Positions 1 to 6,845 of a DNA stretch of 8,055 nucleotides are shown in pieces. A program made the translations under genes and the position numbers. The stretch is from Spirochaetaceae bacterium. GTDB taxonomy: Bacteria > Spirochaetota > Spirochaetia > Treponematales > Breznakiellaceae. Numbering within the stretch: position 1 is the stretch's first letter; every line of letters begins with the position of its first letter. The notes below the pieces were generated by a model. The model saw only the letters and a program-made list of their open reading frames with translations. It was not told the DNA's origin and made no database searches. Where the stretch lies: the NCBI GenBank assembly GCA_031278935.1, contig JAITJK010000083.1, forward strand, positions 1 to 8,055, given 5' to 3'.

Positions 1-1219
1 CCGCATAGACGCTGTTGAGGAGGCCCAGGAACGCGGAGAGGGAAAAAAGCACCTCGATACCCGTCACCTTCCAAATCCAGCCGCCCATGAGGGCGATGAA
101 GATGCTGATAAGGTGGTTCACAGAAATACCCGTAGAAAGGGTAGCGGTGATCTCCTCTTGGGATGAGGCAATGTCCTGAACATAGACGTTACAGGCCATG
201 CTGGCTAGGGAAATAATCGAGTCCAGCACGAAGTTCACGCACACTACCATAAAAGCCACCTCGGAAGCAAAAAGCCGGTGGGCAAATCCGTAGAAGAAAC
301 ACACCAAGACTAAGATTAGGGTGTCTGTAACCATGATAACTTTATAGCCCACCCTATCAATGAGCTTGCCCATAAGGGGGCTGAGGAGGATGCCGAAGCC
401 CGCGCAGATCGCTAAGAGCAGGGAAATCACCGACGTATCTGCCCCGTACTGCAGGATAAGCACGTAGGGCGCAAAGGTGAGGAAAATCTGCTTCCGGGAA
501 CCGTAAAAAACTTCCAGCATATAGTATTTGAAGAATTTCTTGGCAAAGTAAAAACGCCGCCGCTGGACTTTAATGGTGGATTCCGGTAGAGCCAGGACAA
601 TAAACACCCCGGCGATCATCAAGGCCACCGCCAAGGCAAAGACCCCCCGAAAGGGCAAAGGATCGCTGCGGGTGAACCCCAGCCGAGAAAAGCCGAAAAA
701 CAGGGCCGTTACCGCCACAAGCCCTGCAATATTGCCTGCGTGGCCGAGGGCCCCAGTGATCCCCAAGGACGCACCCCCGGTGCCGGACTTGGCCAGGTCC
801 AGAGATATAGTGGTTTTTACCGGCATGATGATATGTTCCCCAGCGCTGAACACCACCAAAAACAGCACAGGGATGATTTTTCCCGTATTTCCCCCGCTAC
901 TCAAGAGCAGTCCCCCAAGACCCACGGCCATGATGGCCGTGCCGATCTTGAAGATCCGGCTTTCGGTAAAACGGTGCATCATCGCCAGAATCAGCACCAC
1001 CAAAAGACCGGGGGTCTCCCGAAAAAACTCTACGATCCCCCGCTCAAAGGCGCTAATATGCACGATATCCGCCAGGTAGTTGTCTTGAACCCCTCGGTAT
1101 AAACCATAACTGATCCCTGAAAGGGCCAAGACGCTCAAAAAACGTCCTATCTTGGCATCTTTCCGGTAAATATCCCTCTTGAGACGGGCGAAACTTAGGA
1201 GCGACTCCTTAGAAGCCAA
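1..1219 (-). CDS. Major facilitator superfamily transporter, 3' end cut off by the window edge
   Basis: An inner-membrane secondary transporter; substrate unknown. Reading the minus strand gives 406 uninterrupted codons running off the left edge, so the C-terminus is missing. A basic N-terminus (about residues 1-25) is followed by at least ten hydrophobic stretches, for example around 27-42, 70-80, 93-108, 115-132, 160-175, 192-212, 248-260, 264-280, 294-312 and 320-340. The second half carries GKLIDRVGYK (284-293), which fits the loop motif between membrane helices 8 and 9 of this superfamily. VEFFRETPGLL near 63-73 resembles a conserved stretch of Treponema and Clostridium members, from memory. 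No ATG or GTG lies near the expected start; the TTG at 1219-1217 is the only reasonable one before an in-frame stop. It overlaps the barrel gene's end by 11 bases and lacks a clear Shine-Dalgarno site, so the exact start is uncertain. It is probably read through from the barrel gene upstream. Confidence 0.85.
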   Translation of the reverse strand, partial: MASKESLLSFARLKRDIYRKDAKIGRFLSVLALSGISYGLYRGVQDNYLADIVHISAFERGIVEFFRETPGLLVVLILAMMHRFTESRIFKIGTAIMAVGLGGLLLSSGGNTGKIIPVLFLVVFSAGEHIIMPVKTTISLDLAKSGTGGASLGITGALGHAGNIAGLVAVTALFFGFSRLGFTRSDPLPFRGVFALAVALMIAGVFIVLALPESTIKVQRRRFYFAKKFFKYYMLEVFYGSRKQIFLTFAPYVLILQYGADTSVISLLLAICAGFGILLSPLMGKLIDRVGYKVIMVTDTLILVLVCFFYGFAHRLFASEVAFMVVCVNFVLDSIISLASMACNVYVQDIASSQEEITATLSTGISVNHLISIFIALMGGWIWKVTGIEVLFSLSAFLGLLNSVYA

Positions 1220-2384
1220 AGCGCAAACCCAGTTTTAGGCCAGCTCCCAGCAAATTAAAGCTCTTGTCGAAATCCTGGGAACGCAAGCCCCCCTCTAGGT
1301 CCAGTTCAAAGACCCGTAGGTTCACCGCAAGCCCCACCCGGTGCCGCCACAGGGATTCTTCATACCCGGTCCCCAGGTGGAGAAAGAAGATCCGAAACAC
1401 GTTCAGCCGAAATTCGAGCCCTGCATTAAAGTAGGGAGGAATACCGGCGCCGAATACATGGGTAAACCCGATATTCGGCCTGATGGTAAAGAGTTCCACC
1501 CCTAAAGGCCGGTACAGGGCGTAGAGGTCCAAGCGTAAAGGCCGGAAGGCCCGGTAAGACCCAGTGTAGTACTCTTGCTTGAGCGCGAATTCTGGGATAT
1601 CCAGGGTTTGATCCTGCAAAAGGTTACTACCATCAATCCCGAAGTGGTCGAAGGAGATACGCATCTCGTGGCGCAGCTCCGCCCCGCCCAGCGGAATATG
1701 GCTCAAGACACCCCCCAGGTCTAAGAGGGGTAGCAGTTCGTACTCCGCGCTCAGGGAGAGGTCCACCCCCGCCCCCTGCATGGCCGTGGAAGTGTCCATA
1801 TCTTCCAGGGAGAAAGGGCTATATACCCGGATGTCGCTTTCCGCCCAGGCCTGCAGGGTCTCCTCGGTGTCTAAGCAATAGGTTATGGTGGATTTGGGAA
1901 TATAGATCAGGGGCACGAACACCGCAGGGCTCAAGCCCACGGTCAGTTTGCCGAATTTTGCGCGGCCCTTCAGAGTGGTATCCGCAAAGATACCCCCGAA
2001 GAGGGTAATATCTCCGTCCAGCACATAGGTGTCCCGGTTACCCTGGGCGATCAAGGTGAAAAGGGATTTAGGGAGATTGCCGTTTATGCTCCCTTCCACC
2101 CCGCCAGACACCCCAAAACCCCAGTTCCCAATGTTGACATTCAAAAAGACCTCGGTATCCAGGTCGGCGTTGATGCTAACGCCAGTGCGCTTGATATTGC
2201 TACTCAAGGAATTCAGGTCCAAGTAGATGTGTTTCTTCAATATATCGTTAAGGCCCGTGAGGTTGTTGGCTAGGCCTACGCCTATATCCGTACCGAATTC
2301 CACGATGCGCCGGGGTTTTTCCGCAACCAGCGTTCCCGCTAGGACGACACACAATATCAAGGCCAAGAGTAGGTGTTTCTTCAT
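1209..2384 (-). CDS. Putative outer-membrane beta-barrel protein, unknown function
   Basis: A 391-residue exported protein that I do not recognise as a named family. A signal peptide is clear: MKK, a hydrophobic core at 5-20, and a likely signal peptidase I cut after LVA (19-21). The mature part lacks long hydrophobic helices and alternates polar and nonpolar residues in short strands rich in Gly, Leu and aromatic residues. It ends in GLKLGLRFGF, and a terminal Phe on an amphipathic strand is typical of proteins inserted by the BamA machinery. The frame stays open upstream to 2639, but that part lies inside the lipoprotein gene. The ATG at 2384 is chosen because the signal peptide starts there and an AAGGAAG site lies about 7 bases upstream. 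That site overlaps the stop codon of the lipoprotein gene, which suggests translational coupling. It could be a porin or a structural envelope protein. The barrel assignment is inference. Confidence 0.8.
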   Translation of the reverse strand: MKKHLLLALILCVVLAGTLVAEKPRRIVEFGTDIGVGLANNLTGLNDILKKHIYLDLNSLSSNIKRTGVSINADLDTEVFLNVNIGNWGFGVSGGVEGSINGNLPKSLFTLIAQGNRDTYVLDGDITLFGGIFADTTLKGRAKFGKLTVGLSPAVFVPLIYIPKSTITYCLDTEETLQAWAESDIRVYSPFSLEDMDTSTAMQGAGVDLSLSAEYELLPLLDLGGVLSHIPLGGAELRHEMRISFDHFGIDGSNLLQDQTLDIPEFALKQEYYTGSYRAFRPLRLDLYALYRPLGVELFTIRPNIGFTHVFGAGIPPYFNAGLEFRLNVFRIFFLHLGTGYEESLWRHRVGLAVNLRVFELDLEGGLRSQDFDKSFNLLGAGLKLGLRFGF

Positions 2385-2394
2385 GGCTGCTTCC

Positions 2395-4041
2395 TTAAAA
2401 GTTAATTGTTTGTTCAATAGTCGCGGTAGCATCGAGGACCAGGGAAAAATCGAGTTTTGCGTCCTCAGAAAGGGGACCGATGCTAAAGGCACTATTGCCC
2501 AGCTCATCACCTGCCACGAGGACCTTAAACTGGGGCTGGAAGGGATAGACCACATCCTTTTCGTCAAAGGTAAGGGCTTCCGGCTCCTGGTCTCCGAGCT
2601 TGAGGGCGACGAATTCGCTGGCAGCCGAAGCCTTGCCATCTTCTATTTGCCCCACAAACAAGCTCAAGCCCTCAACGATGGTATTGGTATAGTTATAGAA
2701 CCCCAGCCGTACATCCCCAAGGCCCTTAAGCAGGTCATCCTCGTTAGAGTCGGAGCGCCCGAATAGATCGCCACCGGTATCCGAACCGCTGAGATTCTGT
2801 AGGGGTTGGAGGGCCAGTTCTTTGTAGGATTTCCCCTCATGGGTTATGGTTTCCTGACTAGTAATCACGAACTGGAGGGGAATCTGGGCAAGCAGATCCG
2901 CAGTAATCGTGGGATTGCCTGTTTCAGGCGTTATCTTAATTTTCTGTACCGTAATCGTATAGTCCAAGGCCGAACTGTCGGAGCCAAACAAATCTTTAAG
3001 ATCAAATTGCTCGCTACTGGTTTGGGCGGTGGGAAGGGGTCCGCTAACGGTCTCATCCTGAAAGGTGAGATTGTTAGGGAAAGGCTTTTGGGTTATATCC
3101 TTATCCTTTACAAGGAATGTAGAGCCTCGCTTAAGCGTTATCTTTCCCTGGGAACCCTCGGGTAAGCCGTGAATGAACATAAAGGTCGGCATGGCTTTAA
3201 GCTCCGCGTTCCCCAGGTAGCTGGTGAAGGAGCCGAAGTCCATCTGGTAGCGTCCCGCATAGATTCCCGTTCCACCGGGATACAGGGTTGCCTCGGTCCA
3301 GTTGAAGTTGAGCTCCATGGGATACTCCCCCAGGCTTACAGCGCCGCTTATTTCGGCGTATATCGCTATCTTGCTGCTCTCCGCTTTCTCCGTATCCGTC
3401 CCGGTTGTTTTAAACAAGGTATACTCACCGCCGGTAAATACCAAATCTCCACCCAGAGGCGTCCCCTTACTATAATTGGCGATGCCCAACTGGGGTATTT
3501 TCAGCCGCAAGGTATTTTCAAGCCCCGCGCCACCGGTTATGGTGATTCCCGCGCCCTTGAGCTGTATATCCTTCAGCCATTCTTCAAGGGCCCCCAGGCT
3601 TATAGTAAAGGGCGGTTTTGAAGGAGGCTCAGACGCAGGGACGCCCTCGGTTAAATATACCGGGGAACCTAAGTCGGGTCCGGCGGGAATACTCAGCTTC
3701 GGCATCGTAATATCGTCGGCGTTCTTGACATGGCTTTTTAAATCCAGGTTGAGCTCGGCGATCTTAAAGCGTACCAGGTAGGTCTGCACCTGGGGCTTTG
3801 TACCGTCGCCCTGGTAATCATAGAGCTTCGCCTTACCATCAGGGTTGCTAATCATCTCGCTCATCTTTTGCTGCCCGATGAAGTCGTTTATCGACTCCCC
3901 CTCCGCCCCAAAGGGACTGCCCAAGGGGAGATGAATCCCCGGCTTGCCTGTTATGGTTAAGGCCTCAGGGACCTCAAAGCCGCAAGACCCTATGAACACC
4001 CCTAACAGTATCCACCCAAGGCCCCCTATTCGTTTTCTCAT
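2395..4041 (-). CDS. Large spirochaete-type lipoprotein, unknown function
   Basis: A 548-residue predicted lipoprotein that I do not recognise. The N-terminus MRKR is followed by a hydrophobic stretch (8-18) and the lipobox IGSC, giving lipidation at Cys20. The remainder is hydrophilic, almost free of cysteine, and looks beta-rich, with repeated Gly-, Thr- and Ser-rich strands (for example LTITGKPGIHLPLG near residue 28). There are no other membrane segments and no catalytic motif that I can name. An acidic, Ser/Asp/Gly-rich linker (around GGDLFGRSDSNEDD) separates a final domain of about 115 residues. AAGGAG sits 12 bases before the ATG, slightly far but the only good site. A promoter-like element lies about 65 bases upstream. 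The stop codon is 10 bases before the barrel gene, so the pair may act together at the outer membrane, perhaps as a periplasmic or surface partner of the barrel. That partnership is inferred from gene order only. Confidence 0.85.
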   Translation of the reverse strand: MRKRIGGLGWILLGVFIGSCGFEVPEALTITGKPGIHLPLGSPFGAEGESINDFIGQQKMSEMISNPDGKAKLYDYQGDGTKPQVQTYLVRFKIAELNLDLKSHVKNADDITMPKLSIPAGPDLGSPVYLTEGVPASEPPSKPPFTISLGALEEWLKDIQLKGAGITITGGAGLENTLRLKIPQLGIANYSKGTPLGGDLVFTGGEYTLFKTTGTDTEKAESSKIAIYAEISGAVSLGEYPMELNFNWTEATLYPGGTGIYAGRYQMDFGSFTSYLGNAELKAMPTFMFIHGLPEGSQGKITLKRGSTFLVKDKDITQKPFPNNLTFQDETVSGPLPTAQTSSEQFDLKDLFGSDSSALDYTITVQKIKITPETGNPTITADLLAQIPLQFVITSQETITHEGKSYKELALQPLQNLSGSDTGGDLFGRSDSNEDDLLKGLGDVRLGFYNYTNTIVEGLSLFVGQIEDGKASAASEFVALKLGDQEPEALTFDEKDVVYPFQPQFKVLVAGDELGNSAFSIGPLSEDAKLDFSLVLDATATIEQTINF

Positions 4042-4104
4042 CTTGTTCTATCGCTCCTTAGCCTAGATAAAATACCGCCAGCGCAGGTGGCGGCCTTGGA
4101 GACT

Positions 4105-4133
4105 ACTATAGCGCACCCCTAGGACAATTTCAA
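4105..4133 (-). promoter_or_regulatory. Sigma70-type promoter for the lipoprotein-barrel-transporter genes
   Basis: On the minus strand TTGAAA (4133-4128) and TATAGT (4110-4105) are separated by exactly 17 bases, matching five of six positions in the -10 box and four of six in the -35 box. It lies in the 131-base gap after the deacetylase stop codon and points at the lipoprotein start. Transcription would begin near 4098, giving a leader of about 57 bases. This suggests the three downstream genes can be expressed independently of the deacetylase. Confidence 0.6.
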
Positions 4134-4172
4134 TTATGGCCCCGGTTATTGCGCTGCGGGCCTCACGAGGGC

Positions 4173-5303
4173 TTACCAGAGGTCCTGATAACGGTAAAAC
4201 CGCAGGCCCAGGTCCCGGGCGGTCTGCAAGAGAAAGTGCAAGCGCTGAGGGCTGATACCCCAAAGAGCGGTTTCGGAAATATCATGGGTGGTCAAAGGCA
4301 GGATATGGGTGCCCCCCATGAACTTCACGGTCCGCAGCATCAGGGTAAGGGCCGCCTCAAAGGCCGCGTCTTCTTTATAGAGAATGTTGTCCAGGGCCTT
4401 GGATACTATATAGCCAGTCTTGATGGTTTCTTTGGTATACAGCCGGAAGGTAACCCCATAGCCCCGGAGAATCTTAAAGAACGGCAGCAGTTCCTCGTGC
4501 ATCCAGGGTTCTGAAAGCCCGTAGGGATAGGCAAAGGACTGCAAGGGGATACCGGCGCTCCTAAACCGGTCGAGGGCGGCAAGAGTCTCCTCGAAAAAGG
4601 TCTCCCGGGACACCTGGGTTAGATTCAGGTGGTTTTGGGTGTGATAGCCCACCTCGTGGCCCTGGCTTTGGGCGGCGAGACAAAAGGGAACGGGGTCGCC
4701 CTGGACGAAAAACGTAACTTTCGCTCCGTACTGGTCGAATACCGCAAGATGCCTTTCCCATGCCTCATGGTACTGGTCGTCAAAGGCCAAGAGGATTCCC
4801 GCTTGGTCCTCCTCAAGGCGCCAAAGGAACTGGTCCCGGAGGGCGGCGTCCTCAGCCGTGTGGGTAACTGCAAAGTCCACCCAAAACTCCCCCGGCCCAA
4901 TTCGCTGGGCATGGAGGAGATCGAACTCCACCTCAAAGGGACCTAGGATTCCTTTAACAAGAATGGCGTCCCCTTGGTGCAAAACGTACTTAGCTATCTC
5001 CTCTGGGCGTTCCTTAACCCGCTGTACCGCCGCTTCCAGGGGCGAGGGCTGTTCCGGGACCCTATGGAGCGGCGGTTCACCAGCGGGCGCATCTTGCGGA
5101 GGGGCGGCTTCTGGCAGCGGTGCCGCCCGCTGAGGCAGCGCCGCCGGTGGTGCCGGTGTTTCCCGCAAGGGTGGCGTGTCAACCCGGGGCGGCGTGGCTA
5201 GGGCGTGGGGTGGCGTGGCAGGGAGAGATTGGGGCTGCCGGCTTGCACAGGCCGTGAAGCAGCCGAGGATAATCAGACTGAAACCATAAACAAGACTTTT
5301 CAT
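4173..5303 (-). CDS. Polysaccharide deacetylase (CE4/NodB-type) lipoprotein with proline-rich stalk
   Basis: A 376-residue envelope enzyme predicted to remove acetyl groups from a sugar polymer such as peptidoglycan or another N-acetylated glycan; the substrate cannot be read from sequence. The signal peptide ends in FTAC, making Cys19 the likely lipidated residue (Cys15 in ILGC is a less likely alternative). Residues 22-88 are a Pro/Ala-rich stalk, followed by a small domain (about 90-165) and then the catalytic domain. CE4 motifs are intact: FDD (174-176) with the catalytic-base and metal Asp, HTQNH (221-225) with the two metal-binding His, YPYG (259-262), and LPLTTHD (336-342) with the late His. 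GAG-rich sequence (GAGG) about 10 bases before the ATG serves as a modest ribosome site. The gene diverges from proA and lies upstream of the lipoprotein gene, from which it is separated by a promoter. The fold call is strong, the substrate open. Confidence 0.9.
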   Translation of the reverse strand: MKSLVYGFSLIILGCFTACASRQPQSLPATPPHALATPPRVDTPPLRETPAPPAALPQRAAPLPEAAPPQDAPAGEPPLHRVPEQPSPLEAAVQRVKERPEEIAKYVLHQGDAILVKGILGPFEVEFDLLHAQRIGPGEFWVDFAVTHTAEDAALRDQFLWRLEEDQAGILLAFDDQYHEAWERHLAVFDQYGAKVTFFVQGDPVPFCLAAQSQGHEVGYHTQNHLNLTQVSRETFFEETLAALDRFRSAGIPLQSFAYPYGLSEPWMHEELLPFFKILRGYGVTFRLYTKETIKTGYIVSKALDNILYKEDAAFEAALTLMLRTVKFMGGTHILPLTTHDISETALWGISPQRLHFLLQTARDLGLRFYRYQDLW

Positions 5304-5340
5304 ACCGCGTTAGCCTCGAGTCGGCGCACCTCCCGGCCCT

Positions 5341-5369
5341 CCAATACGCTTCCACCTACTGAACATCAA
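5341..5369 (-). promoter_or_regulatory. Possible promoter for the deacetylase gene
   Basis: On the minus strand TTGATG (5369-5364) and TATTGG (5346-5341) are 17 bases apart. The -35 box matches four of six consensus positions and the -10 box only three, so this is a weak candidate. Transcription would start near 5334, giving a leader of about 30 bases before the ATG at 5303. No better pair is visible between the repeats and the gene. Confidence 0.3.
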
Positions 5370-5413
5370 CAAGAGCGCGACTTTATCTCTAACCCCGGGT
5401 CCCCCAATATGCC

Positions 5414-5448
5414 TCCACGGCACGTGGCCATGGCAGGTAGCCATGGCA
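5414..5448 (-). repeat. Three 9-base repeats at a 13-base period, operator-like
   Basis: Read on the minus strand, TGCCATGGC (5448-5440), TGCCATGGC (5435-5427) and TGCCGTGGA (5422-5414) are separated by two 4-base spacers, an exact 13-base period. The first two are identical; the third differs at two positions. The core GCCATGGC is itself a palindrome, so the two perfect copies can also pair as an 8-base-pair stem with a 5-base loop (5427-5447). The array lies between divergent genes and its right-hand copy abuts or overlaps the -35 region of the proposed proA promoter, as a repressor or activator site would. The binding role is inference; the repeats are seen directly. Confidence 0.6.
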
Positions 5449-5464
5449 AATGGTAGCGGATGTA

Positions 5465-5473
5465 TGGTACTAT
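5465..5473 (+). promoter_or_regulatory. Possible extended -10 promoter for proA-proB
   Basis: TGG followed directly by TACTAT (5468-5473) fits an extended -10 element (TGn plus hexamer). The matching -35 region (about 5444-5450, TGGCAA-like) is poor and falls on the edge of the repeat array. Transcription would start near 5480, giving a leader of about 64 bases before proA. A second similar stretch, AGTATAGGGG near 5487-5496, is an alternative. Confidence 0.35.
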
Positions 5474-5533
5474 AGGTTCCGTACTCAGTATAGGGGTACG
5501 CTCCCGCAGGGAGGCCACCCCCAAAAATCCCGA

Positions 5534-5538
5534 GGAGG
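5534..5538 (+). promoter_or_regulatory. Shine-Dalgarno site that fixes the proA start
   Basis: GGAGG within a GAGGAGGGG run lies 5 bases before the ATG at 5544. It decides between that ATG and an in-frame ATG at 5460, which has no comparable site and would add 28 residues absent from the family. Confidence 0.85.
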
Positions 5539-5543
5539 GGAAC

Positions 5544-6806
5544 ATGAATACCTTAGAGACAGTGTTTGTGGCCTTGAGAACCGCTCAGGCCCAGTTGGCC
5601 CTGGAAAACCGGGAGGCTAAGGATAGGGCGCTCCAGGGAGTAATAGACGCCCTGGACGCAAACCGGCAACTACTCTGCAAAGCCAATGAAGCGGATATTG
5701 CCAAGGCCCGAAACGCCGGAATGAAAGCGGCCCTGATTGACCGCCTCGCCCTGGATGCGGGACGTATTGACGCAATCCTCCAGGGGATCGCCACGGTGAT
5801 CCAAGCGGAGGACCCCATCGGCAAGGTGCGCGCCCGGTGGACCTTGTCCAACGGTCTGGTGGTGGAACAGCGAGCTGTCGCCTTGGGGGTGGCGGCCATC
5901 ATCTACGAGTCCCGGCCTAATGTAACGGTGGACGCCTTTAGCCTAGCGTATAAAGCGGGCTGCGCCATTTTGCTGCGGGGCTCTTCGTCGGCCCTGGAGT
6001 CGAACCGGGCCTTGGTTCGCCTGGTCAAACAGGGCCTTGAAGCCGGGGGGGGGATCAGCGAAGCGGTGGCCCTGGCCCAGTCGGGCAGCCGGGAAGAGGT
6101 GGCAGAGATCCTGAACGCCCGGGGGAAACTGGATGTAGTTATTCCCCGGGGAGGCCGAGACCTCATCCGAAGAGTGGTGCGGGAGGCGCGCCTTCCCGTG
6201 CTGGAAACCGGGGAAGGGAACTGCCACATCTACGTGGAACCCAGCGCGGATATGCCCAAGGCAGTGGACATCATCGAGAACGCGAAGGTCCAGAAGCCCG
6301 GGGCCTGCAACGCCGTGGAAACCGTGGTGGTGCATAGGGACGCGGCGGCTTCGCTTATGCCCCTTTTGGCCCGGCGCTTGGCTGGGACCGTAGAACTGCG
6401 TTGCGATGAAGCGGCTAAACAGGCTATCGGCACGCCTCCGCTGGGCTTAGTCCTGAAAGACGCGGTGAACGAAGACTGGGAGACGGAGTTTTTGGATTAC
6501 ATCCTGGCGGTTAAAACGGTGGAGAGCTTTGAAGAAGCCATCGAATTCATCAACCGCTATGGGACTAAACACTCCGAGGCGATTCTCACCCAGGACCTCG
6601 CAGCGGCCGAGGCCTTTACCCGGCGGATAGACGCGGCCTGTGTATACACCAACGCGTCCACCCGGTTCACCGATGGCGGGGTCTTCGGTTTTGGGGCAGA
6701 ACTGGGGATCAGTACCCAAAAATTCCATGCCCGGGGGCCTATGGGCCTTGAGGCCTTGACCACCATCCAGTATTGCGTGGCCGGTTCCGGGCAGATCCGG
6801 GCATAG
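5544..6806 (+). CDS. proA: Gamma-glutamyl phosphate reductase (glutamate-5-semialdehyde dehydrogenase)
   Basis: Second enzyme of proline synthesis: NADPH-dependent reduction of gamma-glutamyl phosphate to glutamate-5-semialdehyde, in the cytoplasm, acting on the unstable product of ProB. The 420 residues match the usual length of about 415-420, and the sequence is colinear with the family throughout. Visible landmarks are YESRPNVTVDAF (about 121-132), LLRGSS (143-148), IPRGGRDLI (200-208), GEGNCHIYVE (223-232), KPGACNAVET (251-260) with the catalytic Cys at 255, HSEAILTQD (343-351), TRFTDGGVFGFGAE (373-386) and ARGPMGLEALTT (396-407). The start at 5544 is set by the strong GGAGG site. proB follows after 39 bases, so the two are co-transcribed and the labile intermediate can pass directly. 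A repeat array and an extended -10 element lie just upstream. Nothing is missing or unusual in the protein. Confidence 0.97.
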   Translation: MNTLETVFVALRTAQAQLALENREAKDRALQGVIDALDANRQLLCKANEADIAKARNAGMKAALIDRLALDAGRIDAILQGIATVIQAEDPIGKVRARWTLSNGLVVEQRAVALGVAAIIYESRPNVTVDAFSLAYKAGCAILLRGSSSALESNRALVRLVKQGLEAGGGISEAVALAQSGSREEVAEILNARGKLDVVIPRGGRDLIRRVVREARLPVLETGEGNCHIYVEPSADMPKAVDIIENAKVQKPGACNAVETVVVHRDAAASLMPLLARRLAGTVELRCDEAAKQAIGTPPLGLVLKDAVNEDWETEFLDYILAVKTVESFEEAIEFINRYGTKHSEAILTQDLAAAEAFTRRIDAACVYTNASTRFTDGGVFGFGAELGISTQKFHARGPMGLEALTTIQYCVAGSGQIRA

Positions 6807-6845
6807 TCATTTTCATAATTTTTTATAGTTTTATAGAAGGAACCT

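Noticed and set aside
573..1102. Plus-strand open frames of 168 and 120 codons opposite the transporter
   Set aside because: Antisense to a continuous membrane-protein frame; their products have no recognisable domains and biased Pro/Arg/Lys composition.
2385..2639. N-terminal extension of the barrel protein to an ATG at 2639
   Set aside because: The extra 85 residues lie inside the lipoprotein gene in another frame, are Ser/Arg/Pro-rich, and precede a clear signal peptide and ribosome site at 2384.
2227..3781. Several plus-strand open frames opposite the lipoprotein gene, the longest 179 codons
   Set aside because: Shadow frames of a GC-rich gene; the minus-strand reading has a signal peptide, lipobox, ribosome site and promoter.
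4063..4263. 66-codon minus-strand frame spanning the deacetylase end and the gap
   Set aside because: Overlaps the catalytic domain coding region in another frame, contains the proposed promoter and has no recognisable features.
5427..5447. The GCCATGGC hairpin as an intrinsic terminator
   Set aside because: No T run follows on either strand, and it is far from any gene end; an operator-like role fits better.
5414..5448. The three repeats as a CRISPR array
   Set aside because: Repeats are 9 bases with 4-base spacers, far too short, and no cas genes are present.
5460..5543. 28-residue upstream extension of proA from an ATG at 5460
   Set aside because: No family counterpart and no good ribosome site there, and it would begin before the proposed promoter's transcript start; the GGAGG before 5544 is far better.
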